Under the pieces are notes generated by a model. That model did not search any database. It saw only the letters and a list, made by a program, of their open reading frames with translations, and was not told the DNA's origin. A DNA stretch of 5,254 nucleotides from an uncultured Oscillospiraceae bacterium (GTDB lineage: Bacteria > Bacillota > Clostridia > Oscillospirales > Oscillospiraceae): positions 1 to 5,254 of the forward strand of contig CAAERF010000052.1 of the NCBI GenBank assembly GCA_900758315.1. Reading direction: 5' to 3'. Every line of letters begins with the position of its first letter. The first letter of the stretch is position 1. The translations under genes and the position numbers were made by a program. Below, piece after piece: positions 1 through 5,072 of the stretch.

Positions 1-527
1 CGGCCATACACGGTAAGGATCATTACAAAGGAAAGCACCGTAATGAACAAGCTGCCGAGAATCGTTACGAGCCATAGCGGTATGCTGGCGAGAAATCCCA
101 CATTTTCGATAGCCGTTTGCATTTCTGCGGGCAGCGACACCATAGCTTCTGAGATACCGCCCATGCTGTCGGCCATATCTGTGACGATGCCGTTACAGAT
201 GGAAAACACATTCAGCATAATGTCCATGCCATAGCCTACAAGTGTTTTTGCCGCCACAAAGCGGAGAAAGTAATGGATTGCAGCTTCGGGGCGTTTTAAC
301 TCGTGAAAATTCATTGTGTTTTTGCATAGCGATATAGCAAAGAACAGCACGACCAGTGCATAGCCAATGCCAACCATACCATTGTGCAAGGTCTGCATCA
401 CACTCCACACTGCGCCGCCCTTAAAAGTTTGGGGGCCGGTTGTCACCAGCCCCCATAACTCGCCCAGCTTTCCATTCCATGTAGAAAAGGCGTTGTTCAG
501 ATTTTCGACAATCCAGTTTTGATTCAA
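1..527 (-). CDS. VirB6/TrbL-like conjugative transfer membrane protein (N-terminal part, runs off window)
   Basis: This is the first 175 codons of a polytopic inner-membrane protein; the reading frame is open to the window edge. I translated it by hand. The N-terminus (MNQNWIVENLNNAF) is amphipathic. Hydrophobic segments follow at about residues 50-68 (GMVGIGYALVVLFFAISL), 91-115 and 145-174 (FLASIPLWLV..LTVYG). This pattern, plus its place after the coupling protein and pilin-like genes, matches the VirB6/TrbL-like channel component of clostridial ICE type IV secretion systems, as I recall that family. I chose the TTG at 527-525 because a GGGTGA motif complementary to the 16S tail ends 4 nt upstream, and because remembered relatives begin near NQNWI. 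An in-frame ATG at 584-582 and a GTG at 539-537 lack ribosome sites. The gene lies downstream of the abiE cassette and its terminator, so its expression may depend on readthrough. Family is fairly sure; exact subfamily is not. Confidence 0.82.
   Translation of the reverse strand, partial: MNQNWIVENLNNAFSTWNGKLGELWGLVTTGPQTFKGGAVWSVMQTLHNGMVGIGYALVVLFFAISLCKNTMNFHELKRPEAAIHYFLRFVAAKTLVGYGMDIMLNVFSICNGIVTDMADSMGGISEAMVSLPAEMQTAIENVGFLASIPLWLVTILGSLFITVLSFVMILTVYG
431..454 (-). other. GC-rich stem-loop in the 5' coding part of the virB6-like gene
   Basis: On the minus strand GGGGGCTGGT, loop GACA, ACCGGCCCCC forms a 10-bp stem with one U-G wobble and a four-base loop. It begins about 70 nt after the TTG start and encodes roughly residues 25-32 (WGLVTTGP). 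No clear U-run follows, so it is not a standard terminator. It may be a pausing or mRNA-stability element, or simply a coding coincidence. Confidence 0.4.
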
Positions 528-531
528 GTTT

Positions 532-540
532 TCACCCACT
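532..540 (-). promoter_or_regulatory. Ribosome binding site deciding the TTG start of the virB6-like gene
   Basis: The minus-strand sequence AGTGGGTGA shares the GGTGA part of the AGGAGGTGA anti-SD complement and ends 4 nt before the TTG at 527. Neither alternative upstream start (ATG 584, GTG 539) has a comparable motif, so this site favours the TTG. Confidence 0.55.
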
Positions 541-544
541 TTCA

Positions 545-581
545 GATAAAAGAAAACAGCCGACAGAAAGTCTGCCGACTG
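545..581 (-). terminator. Rho-independent terminator/attenuator after abiEii
   Basis: On the minus strand CAGTCGGCAGA (581-571), loop CTT, TCTGTCGGCTG (567-557) forms an 11-bp stem with two G-U wobbles. It is followed immediately by TTTTCTTTT. It starts 6 nt after the abiEii stop codon and ends before the virB6-like ribosome site. It would end the abiE transcript, but it would also stop or attenuate transcripts of the transfer operon heading for virB6. Its upper arm overlaps the downstream copy of the 14-nt direct repeat, so it may have belonged to the transfer operon before abiE arrived. Confidence 0.8.
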
Positions 582-590
582 CATAGCTTA
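577..590 (-). repeat. Imperfect direct repeat, downstream copy (abiE right flank)
   Basis: The minus-strand sequence TAAGCTATGCAGTC begins with the abiEii stop codon. It matches TAAGCGATGCCGTC at 2116-2103, which begins with the stop codon of the pilin-like gene, at 12 of 14 positions and in the same orientation. The two copies bracket the whole abiE cassette; the repeat period is 1526 bp. A further shared GACTTT follows in both copies (572-567 and 2097-2092) with a one-base difference in spacing. Confidence 0.55.
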
Positions 591-1442
591 ATTAAAAAAA
601 TTGTTTGTTATTAGGGTGTCCATTGTAGAAGCAACTGCATCACACACTTCATCAAAGCTGATGGTGGAAGCGTAGTCGAAATCTTTTCGGTAATTATCCC
701 ATTGCCTACGCATAATCTCGCTGTTTCGCACCGCTTCCACAATCGCTCTATAATCTTGCAAAATCGAATCAGAGCCTCGCTTACTGGCTGTAGCCATCAG
801 TGCCGCCCCTAAAGCGGGAAAGTCTATATTTTCTGCTTGCAGTTTGGTAAGGATATAGACATCATAATAATCTCTTGGCCGGGTATTCTGGTCACTGCGA
901 GATATTACAGTCTCCAGCTTTTCCGCCAGAATGGTGGCCAAATTGTATGCCATAACTTGAATATGACGATCTTCCAGCATCAACTTGTAGTCATATTGAA
1001 TTTCGCGTGGTGTGATTTTATCGCCAGTAGTAATGTCCAGCTTTAAGGGAACTGCCATAGGCGGAAAATCGGCTGTCAAAGCTACGCGGTATCCAGTATA
1101 TTCATCACCCTCCCGGATTTCACCAATGCTTTTGAATGTAAATGTGATGTCATCGTCAACAGGAACGGTGAGAATCTGCTCTATCATTTTTTGGACGGCA
1201 TCCTGCGTAACTGGATAACCCTTTATGGTTGCATCCATATCCATTGTCGCTCTGGAGTTCAGCCCCACCATAGAGGAAATTAAAAAGCCACCTTTGATAA
1301 TGTAATTATCCCGATACGGGGATAATGATACCCGCTCCAAGAATCGTTCCAGCATATAATTTTGCAGAACAAGCTGTGCGGAAATCTGGTTCTCTTTCGC
1401 CAGTTTTTTCATAATCGCTTTCAGCTGCATAGCGTTTTTCAT
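588..1442 (-). CDS. abiEii: AbiEii family nucleotidyltransferase toxin of a type IV toxin-antitoxin/abortive infection system
   Basis: This 284-residue protein is close to the usual AbiEii/AbiGii length. It carries the DNA polymerase beta-like nucleotidyltransferase signature in order: KGGFLISSMVG at 50-60, then RATMDMD at 64-70 with the paired acidic metal ligands; LKLDI at 133-137 with the third acidic residue; LAEKLETV at 172-179; and RPRDYYDVYIL at 188-198. In characterised AbiE systems the toxin is a GTP-binding nucleotidyltransferase that causes reversible growth arrest and limits phage infection. One studied homologue modifies tRNA ends; the substrate here cannot be told from sequence. 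All core motifs appear intact, so an active toxin is expected. Its ATG overlaps the abiEi stop codon as ATGA, with GGAGG 7 nt upstream, giving coupled translation with its antitoxin. A terminator follows directly. It looks more AT-rich than the flanking transfer genes. Confidence 0.93.
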   Translation of the reverse strand: MKNAMQLKAIMKKLAKENQISAQLVLQNYMLERFLERVSLSPYRDNYIIKGGFLISSMVGLNSRATMDMDATIKGYPVTQDAVQKMIEQILTVPVDDDITFTFKSIGEIREGDEYTGYRVALTADFPPMAVPLKLDITTGDKITPREIQYDYKLMLEDRHIQVMAYNLATILAEKLETVISRSDQNTRPRDYYDVYILTKLQAENIDFPALGAALMATASKRGSDSILQDYRAIVEAVRNSEIMRRQWDNYRKDFDYASTISFDEVCDAVASTMDTLITNNFFN

Positions 1443-2032
1443 AATAGTACCTCCAAATAAGGACGCAGCCGCTTTTCTACGCGTAGTTGATGAGCATATT
1501 CCGAAAGCAAAGGAATGTTCTTATCTTTACGGCCAGCGTACCGCTTGAATGCATCTGTAATGATCTGAATATCCGTGTGGCTGATGGGCTTTAGAATTTC
1601 ACATAGGGTTTTTTCTGCATTGTAGGCCCGGACTGTATTTCCGGCAGGGGTGTCAACCAGCGCGATTCCAAGACTGTAATAAGGCTCTTTCTTGCAAGAG
1701 CATAAAATTCCCGCTGCTTTTGGACTGGATGTATTATATCCATAGGGAAATGCCATGTGAAACTTGTGTGGTGTCCTGTCAGTCAAATCATGCAGAAACA
1801 GTGCGGTATCCAATGCAAATACACCACGCTTATATCGCTCTTGAATGGATACAAATTCATCCTCCCAAACTTCCGGCAGGGTATATACCCCACGGGAGAC
1901 CTGATCTAATCGGCCTGTATCGGCCAAATATTTCAAACTTCCGCGTGATATTCCGGCAGAAGAAATCATAGCAGCAGTTACGATGCCATTATTTTGGGAA
2001 GCCAACTCTATAATCTTCGTTGTAGAATCCAT
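1439..2032 (-). CDS. abiEi: AbiEi family antitoxin and transcriptional autorepressor
   Basis: This 197-residue protein begins with a winged-helix region (about 1-52) that includes ISSAGISRGSLKYLADTGRL and the wing-like QVSRGVYTLPE, typical of the AbiEi_4-type DNA-binding domain. A larger C-terminal domain follows (about 60-197), with LDTALFLHDLTDRTP and AYNAEKTLCEILK, characteristic of AbiEi antitoxins. Known AbiEi proteins neutralise the toxin through this C-terminal region without forming a stable complex (type IV toxin-antitoxin), and use the winged helix to repress their own promoter at inverted repeats. Such an inverted repeat is present just upstream (2053-2099). I chose the ATG at 2032 because AGAAGG lies 8 nt before it. 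The GTG at 2041 would sit almost on top of that ribosome site. It overlaps abiEii by 4 nt, the standard antitoxin-first bicistron. Confidence 0.93.
   Translation of the reverse strand: MDSTTKIIELASQNNGIVTAAMISSAGISRGSLKYLADTGRLDQVSRGVYTLPEVWEDEFVSIQERYKRGVFALDTALFLHDLTDRTPHKFHMAFPYGYNTSSPKAAGILCSCKKEPYYSLGIALVDTPAGNTVRAYNAEKTLCEILKPISHTDIQIITDAFKRYAGRKDKNIPLLSEYAHQLRVEKRLRPYLEVLL
1450..1454 (-). promoter_or_regulatory. Ribosome binding site of abiEii
   Basis: GGAGG lies 7 nt before the abiEii ATG and inside the last codons of abiEi. Together with the ATGA stop/start overlap it points to efficient, coupled translation of toxin and antitoxin. Confidence 0.85.
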
Positions 2033-2040
2033 AGCACACA

Positions 2041-2046
2041 CCTTCT
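2041..2046 (-). promoter_or_regulatory. Ribosome binding site of abiEi
   Basis: AGAAGG sits 8 nt before the ATG at 2032, a normal spacing. It leaves almost no room for the longer GTG start at 2041, so it fixes the shorter protein as the more likely product. Confidence 0.75.
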
Positions 2047-2052
2047 CTCGAA

Positions 2053-2099
2053 TTGACTTTTACGCTAAACATTATACGCTTATTTAGCATAAAAGTCAA
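2053..2099. promoter_or_regulatory. Palindromic operator, probable AbiEi binding site
   Basis: Arms of 17 bp, TTGACTTTTACGCTAAA at 2053-2069 and TTTAGCATAAAAGTCAA at 2083-2099, are reverse complements with a single mismatch (2063/2089) around a 13-bp spacer. One arm covers the -35 box and the other covers the expected transcription start; the -10 box lies in the spacer. Studied AbiEi proteins bind inverted repeats in their promoters cooperatively and bend the DNA. That this repeat is bound by this AbiEi is inferred from position and symmetry. Confidence 0.78.
2071..2099 (-). promoter_or_regulatory. Sigma-A type promoter of the abiE operon
   Basis: On the minus strand a TTGACT -35 box (2099-2094) is separated by exactly 17 nt from a perfect TATAAT -10 box (2076-2071). 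Transcription should begin near 2064, giving a leader of about 30 nt before abiEi. The -35 box starts only 15 nt after the stop codon of the pilin-like gene. The promoter is strong by consensus and is enclosed by an inverted repeat, which fits a promoter kept low by AbiEi. Leakage past the terminator could also feed the virB6-like gene. Confidence 0.85.
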
Positions 2100-2102
2100 C
2101 GA

Positions 2103-2116
2103 GACGGCATCGCTTA
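2103..2116 (-). repeat. Imperfect direct repeat, upstream copy (abiE left flank)
   Basis: TAAGCGATGCCGTC starts at the stop codon of the pilin-like gene and matches the copy at 590-577 at 12 of 14 bases. It fills nearly all of the 14-nt gap between that stop codon and the abiE promoter. Confidence 0.55.
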
Positions 2117-2446
2117 CAGAATCATATCAAGAATATCCTTTGCAAAGTAAATGACCACGCCGCCGAAGAACGTCATAAATCCTTGCGCCCGCTGGCTGGC
2201 ATCGTGGCCTTTGAGGGCAAGGCCGATTTGCACGATGCCGAAGCCCAGCAGGATCGCGCCGATGGCTTTGATGGCGCTGAACACAAAGTCGCTCAGATTG
2301 TTGATGGTCGTCAGCGGGTCATCTGCAAAGGCAGGCATAGCCATAACAAAAGCAGCGGCAACCACCATCGCCGCCACAAGATAAAGGCGCTTGATTTTGC
2401 GGTCAGTCGCCTTGCTCGTATTGAGAGAAGTTTTCTTCATTTTCAT
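2114..2446 (-). CDS. Small VirB2/Maff2-like membrane protein (putative conjugative pilin subunit)
   Basis: This 110-residue protein has a lysine-rich start (1-20), a hydrophobic core (21-38) and an AFA|DD signal peptidase site after residue 41. Two membrane helices follow, at about 58-79 (SAIKAIGAILLGFGIVQIGLAL) and 89-104 (GFMTFFGGVVIYFAKD). They are linked by a short polar loop, KGHDASQRAQ. A cleaved signal plus two closely spaced helices is the VirB2/TrbC pilin plan. The family I recall in clostridial ICEs, at this exact place after the coupling protein, is Maff2-like. Its start overlaps the coupling protein gene by 44 nt in another frame, and GGAGG lies 9 nt before the ATG, with a second in-frame ATG at 2440. 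The abiE promoter begins 15 nt after the stop. The pilin role is inferred from architecture and context. Confidence 0.8.
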   Translation of the reverse strand: MKMKKTSLNTSKATDRKIKRLYLVAAMVVAAAFVMAMPAFADDPLTTINNLSDFVFSAIKAIGAILLGFGIVQIGLALKGHDASQRAQGFMTFFGGVVIYFAKDILDMIL

Positions 2447-4244
2447 AATAATTTTCCTCCGGGTGTTTTTCTAAGTAATCGAGTTGTTCGTACATTTCTT
2501 CGGTGATTTCGGGTGCTGTCGCGGCAGCAACAGCACCCATCGTGATAGTGACGGCGTCGCCCATATAGTCGGGCGGCATTACATAAGGCTCACCTCCTGC
2601 ATCGGGTGTACATTTTACATTCGGGTGGTGGAGCAGATTATACTTTTTGTCGATGACAGGGTCCTCGCTGCGCATCAGCAGCAGGCACTCATCGTCACGC
2701 ATACGGCGAATTTCATCCGGCATACACAGTTCGCGGCCCGCCGTTTGCAGGCTGTCGCTGCTGCTGCCCCGGCTGCCTTTGCCAATGCTTTGGCTTTTGG
2801 TGCGTTCGGTTTCCTTGCCGAGAATTTTGGAAAGATATTCGTAGGTACCGTATTCGTTGCCGCCGAGGTAAAGCAGGGTGTCACAGTTTCCGATTATGCC
2901 TTCCCAATCGTCTTTGAACAGGCTTTTTAGCTGGGCGATGTTCTGCAAAATAATGTCGCAGCTGATATTGCGGCTGCGGCAGACTGCCAAGATATTTTTG
3001 AAGTTCTTGGGCAAGGCAACATTTGCAAACTCGTCCATCATCAGCCGCACATGAACCGGCAGCGCACCGTTGTATTCCGGCGTAGAATCGGCCAAACGAA
3101 AAAGTTGGTCGAAAAGCTGCGTGTAGAGCATCGTTGCAATGAAATTAAAAGTTGTATCATTGTCGGGCAAAACAATAAATAATGCCCGCTGCTCCAGCCC
3201 CATACGCGGCAGGAACATTTCATCGCGCGAAGTCATTTCCGCAAACTTGCGGGAGTTGAACATGTACAAGTTTGCCGCTGCCGAAATCAAGATGGATTGC
3301 AACGTCTTTTTTGCACCTAACATAAAAGATTTGAATTGCAGGACAGCAGGGTGCTGTGGGTCGCGGCGCTCCAACTCATCAAACAGCATCATCAAGGGGT
3401 TCTCGACCATTTCATTCTCACTGACCTGACAATTCAGAATCATGTACATTAACGTTGAAAAGTTCTGCTCGCTGGCGGGTGCTTCGTACATGAGATAGAG
3501 AATCAGTGCGGAGATCAGCAGCACAGAAGAATCATCCCAAAACTTATCACCGCCGTTGGGGGCATCCTTGGGTTTGGTGTTGTTGACAATGGCGAATGCC
3601 AGCTTGATGGCGTCCTCATCGGTTTCGAGATAGGCCATCGGATTGTAATGGCCTTGAAAATGCACAAGGTCAAGCACTGTCACGCTGATACCTTTCGTTT
3701 CCATGATTCTGCCGAGGGTGCGTGTCAACTCCCCTTTGGGGTCCAGAAAAAGATAAGAGCCAATCAGTTGCAGCGCGTTGGGCTTCACATAAAAGCGTGT
3801 CTTGCCGCTGCCAGATCCGCCGATTACGATAATGTTGAGATTATGTTTATGCGCGTGGCTGTCGGTGCTGAAGCGTACATTCTCGGTCAAAATGTAATTT
3901 TCTTTGTGGTCTTTGGTATTGCGGTACTTGATGTTTAGTCTGTGGGCGCTGCCCCACTTGGCCGTACCATGTTCCGCGCCGGGGTGGCGGTCTGCTTGGT
4001 CGAGCATATAGCAGTAGACGGCCAACGGATAAAGCACCAGCACCGCCAGCAGAAATTTTGGAGTGCTGGCGCACCAGCGCAGCATGGATGGGGTGTGCAG
4101 AATTTCGGACAACACGGCGGTGATTTCTGCCAACCCCTGCGCCTGTTCGGTGGCCTGTGCCAATGCTGCGGCAGCAAACAGCAGCGGTATCAGCAACAGC
4201 CCGTACAGAATAATTTCTGTGCGGCGGTCTTTATTCGGGCGCAT
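2403..4244 (-). CDS. virD4: VirD4/TraG-family type IV coupling protein (conjugative DNA translocation ATPase)
   Basis: This 613-residue, inner-membrane, probably hexameric ATPase would bring the relaxosome to the secretion channel. Two N-terminal membrane segments are visible at about 11-30 and 63-80. The Walker A loop GGSGSGKT is at 142-149, LFLDPKGEL (a TraG/VirD4 signature) at 165-173, the Walker B strand VRLMMDEFANV at 399-409, and the conserved QNIAQL motif at 434-439. The C-terminal TraG-type segment (ELCMPDEIRRM) is at 505-515. The tail after 580 is strongly acidic and rich in Y and N. Length and all key residues look normal, so it should be functional. The start lies 3 nt after the upstream stop codon with only a weak GAGG 11 nt ahead, suggesting coupled translation. 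The gene's end overlaps the pilin-like gene by 44 nt. It resembles the coupling protein of clostridial Tn1549/CTn-type elements. Confidence 0.95.
   Translation of the reverse strand: MRPNKDRRTEIILYGLLLIPLLFAAAALAQATEQAQGLAEITAVLSEILHTPSMLRWCASTPKFLLAVLVLYPLAVYCYMLDQADRHPGAEHGTAKWGSAHRLNIKYRNTKDHKENYILTENVRFSTDSHAHKHNLNIIVIGGSGSGKTRFYVKPNALQLIGSYLFLDPKGELTRTLGRIMETKGISVTVLDLVHFQGHYNPMAYLETDEDAIKLAFAIVNNTKPKDAPNGGDKFWDDSSVLLISALILYLMYEAPASEQNFSTLMYMILNCQVSENEMVENPLMMLFDELERRDPQHPAVLQFKSFMLGAKKTLQSILISAAANLYMFNSRKFAEMTSRDEMFLPRMGLEQRALFIVLPDNDTTFNFIATMLYTQLFDQLFRLADSTPEYNGALPVHVRLMMDEFANVALPKNFKNILAVCRSRNISCDIILQNIAQLKSLFKDDWEGIIGNCDTLLYLGGNEYGTYEYLSKILGKETERTKSQSIGKGSRGSSSDSLQTAGRELCMPDEIRRMRDDECLLLMRSEDPVIDKKYNLLHHPNVKCTPDAGGEPYVMPPDYMGDAVTITMGAVAAATAPEITEEMYEQLDYLEKHPEENYYENEENFSQYEQGD
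2456..2460 (-). promoter_or_regulatory. Ribosome binding site of the pilin-like gene, inside the coupling protein gene
   Basis: GGAGG lies 9 nt before the ATG at 2446 and 15 nt before the ATG at 2440, favouring the first. It sits inside the acidic C-terminal tail codons of the coupling protein gene, which allows independent high-level translation of the small protein from the same mRNA. Confidence 0.75.
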
Positions 4245-4247
4245 GGA

Positions 4248-5072
4248 TTAACGGGCCTCATCCCGCTGCGGTGCGCTCAGGCCGCGCTGCAGGCCAAGTG
4301 CCTTTTCCACAGTGTCTCCAATAGTCACAGACAGTTCCCGAATTTCCTCCAGCGCCTTGCGTTCCTCGCCGGGTGGAATGTGGGTGTCCATCCCGTCCAG
4401 CGTAGCGGCAGCGGTATCGGGCATCGGCAGGGAAAACCGCCCGCAAAACTCCACCGAAACGGCCATTGCTGTTTTTCGCAGATAAGGCGCTTGGGAGATA
4501 CCCGGCGTGTGCTGCTCTGCAGTTGCAATGACGATTTCGGCGGGCAGTCGTGCCAGCACTTCACGCTGCGGCATGGCCGTTGAGAACACAATCGCGTGTT
4601 GCTCGGCATCGTACCCGACAACGCCCTCATTTTGAAATATGATGTTGACCGGGGAAAGGCGCTCCAGTTCCTTGATGGCCTTGTCCATCTGCTCCGGCTT
4701 AATTTCAGGAATCGGATACGGCTTATTGCCGTAGGTCATGGACACATCGAAAATTGAGCCGACATTATAATAACCATTGACGCGCACAAGCTGCGGGATG
4801 CCTTTTGCCCCTTTGTTTACGCGCCGCCCGAATTTATCCCAATCTTTGGCGGTCAATACGGCCCGCGCTTGCGGCAGGGTTTGCAGCACAAGTGCTGCAT
4901 TGCCGGATGTGATATGGTTGCCAAGCCGCCCCCTGCCGTACAGATAGTCGGCAAGGCGCTGGCCATCCTGCACAACTTCCTGCAATACGGATTTTTGCGC
5001 CGCAATGGTTTCTTTAAGTTCGGCTTGCTTTTTGGCTTTCCACTCCTCGATGGGCAATCGCTGTTCATACAT
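4248..5072 (-). CDS. ArdC-like N-terminal domain protein of the transfer operon
   Basis: This is a 274-residue soluble protein. A basic, helical N-terminus (1-40) leads into a segment at about 40-115 that reads like the ArdC/LtrC ssDNA-binding domain: NAALVLQ at 58-64, KDWDKFGRRVNKGAKGIPQL at 76-95, and YYNVGSIFDVSMT at 101-113. The second half (about 140-220) aligns by eye with the zincin-like part of such proteins. However, where HExxH is expected it has LPAEIVIATAEQH (176-188), so the metal site looks lost. ArdC proteins protect incoming single-stranded plasmid DNA from restriction, and related ICE proteins are thought to bind transferred DNA; the role here is inference. The ATG abuts the previous stop codon (TAAATG), with AAGGAGG 8 nt upstream. 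The coupling protein gene begins 3 nt after its end, so the three genes appear co-translated. Confidence 0.75.
   Translation of the reverse strand: MYEQRLPIEEWKAKKQAELKETIAAQKSVLQEVVQDGQRLADYLYGRGRLGNHITSGNAALVLQTLPQARAVLTAKDWDKFGRRVNKGAKGIPQLVRVNGYYNVGSIFDVSMTYGNKPYPIPEIKPEQMDKAIKELERLSPVNIIFQNEGVVGYDAEQHAIVFSTAMPQREVLARLPAEIVIATAEQHTPGISQAPYLRKTAMAVSVEFCGRFSLPMPDTAAATLDGMDTHIPPGEERKALEEIRELSVTIGDTVEKALGLQRGLSAPQRDEAR

Noticed and set aside
193..408. 71-codon minus-strand frame inside the 5' window edge
   Set aside because: It is an alternative frame within the virB6-like gene, whose own frame is open to the window edge and shows membrane segments typical of that family.
2033..2041. GTG at 2041 as the abiEi start (three extra residues)
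   Set aside because: The AGAAGG ribosome site would be only about 1 nt from this GTG, whereas the ATG at 2032 has normal 8-nt spacing.
2206..2224. Small inverted repeat GGCCTT...AAGGCC within the pilin-like gene
   Set aside because: Only a 6-bp stem with a 7-nt loop, fully inside coding sequence and without a U-run; readily explained by codon content.
2183..2930. Plus-strand open frames opposite the pilin-like and coupling protein genes (2183-2506 and 2484-2930)
   Set aside because: They are antisense to genes with clear motifs, and I recognise no domain in either product. No independent evidence supports coding.
3942..4583. 213-codon plus-strand open frame
   Set aside because: It lies across two well-supported minus-strand genes and their junction. 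Its product is rich in H, Q, G and C with no recognisable motif, as expected from antisense reading of GC-rich codons.
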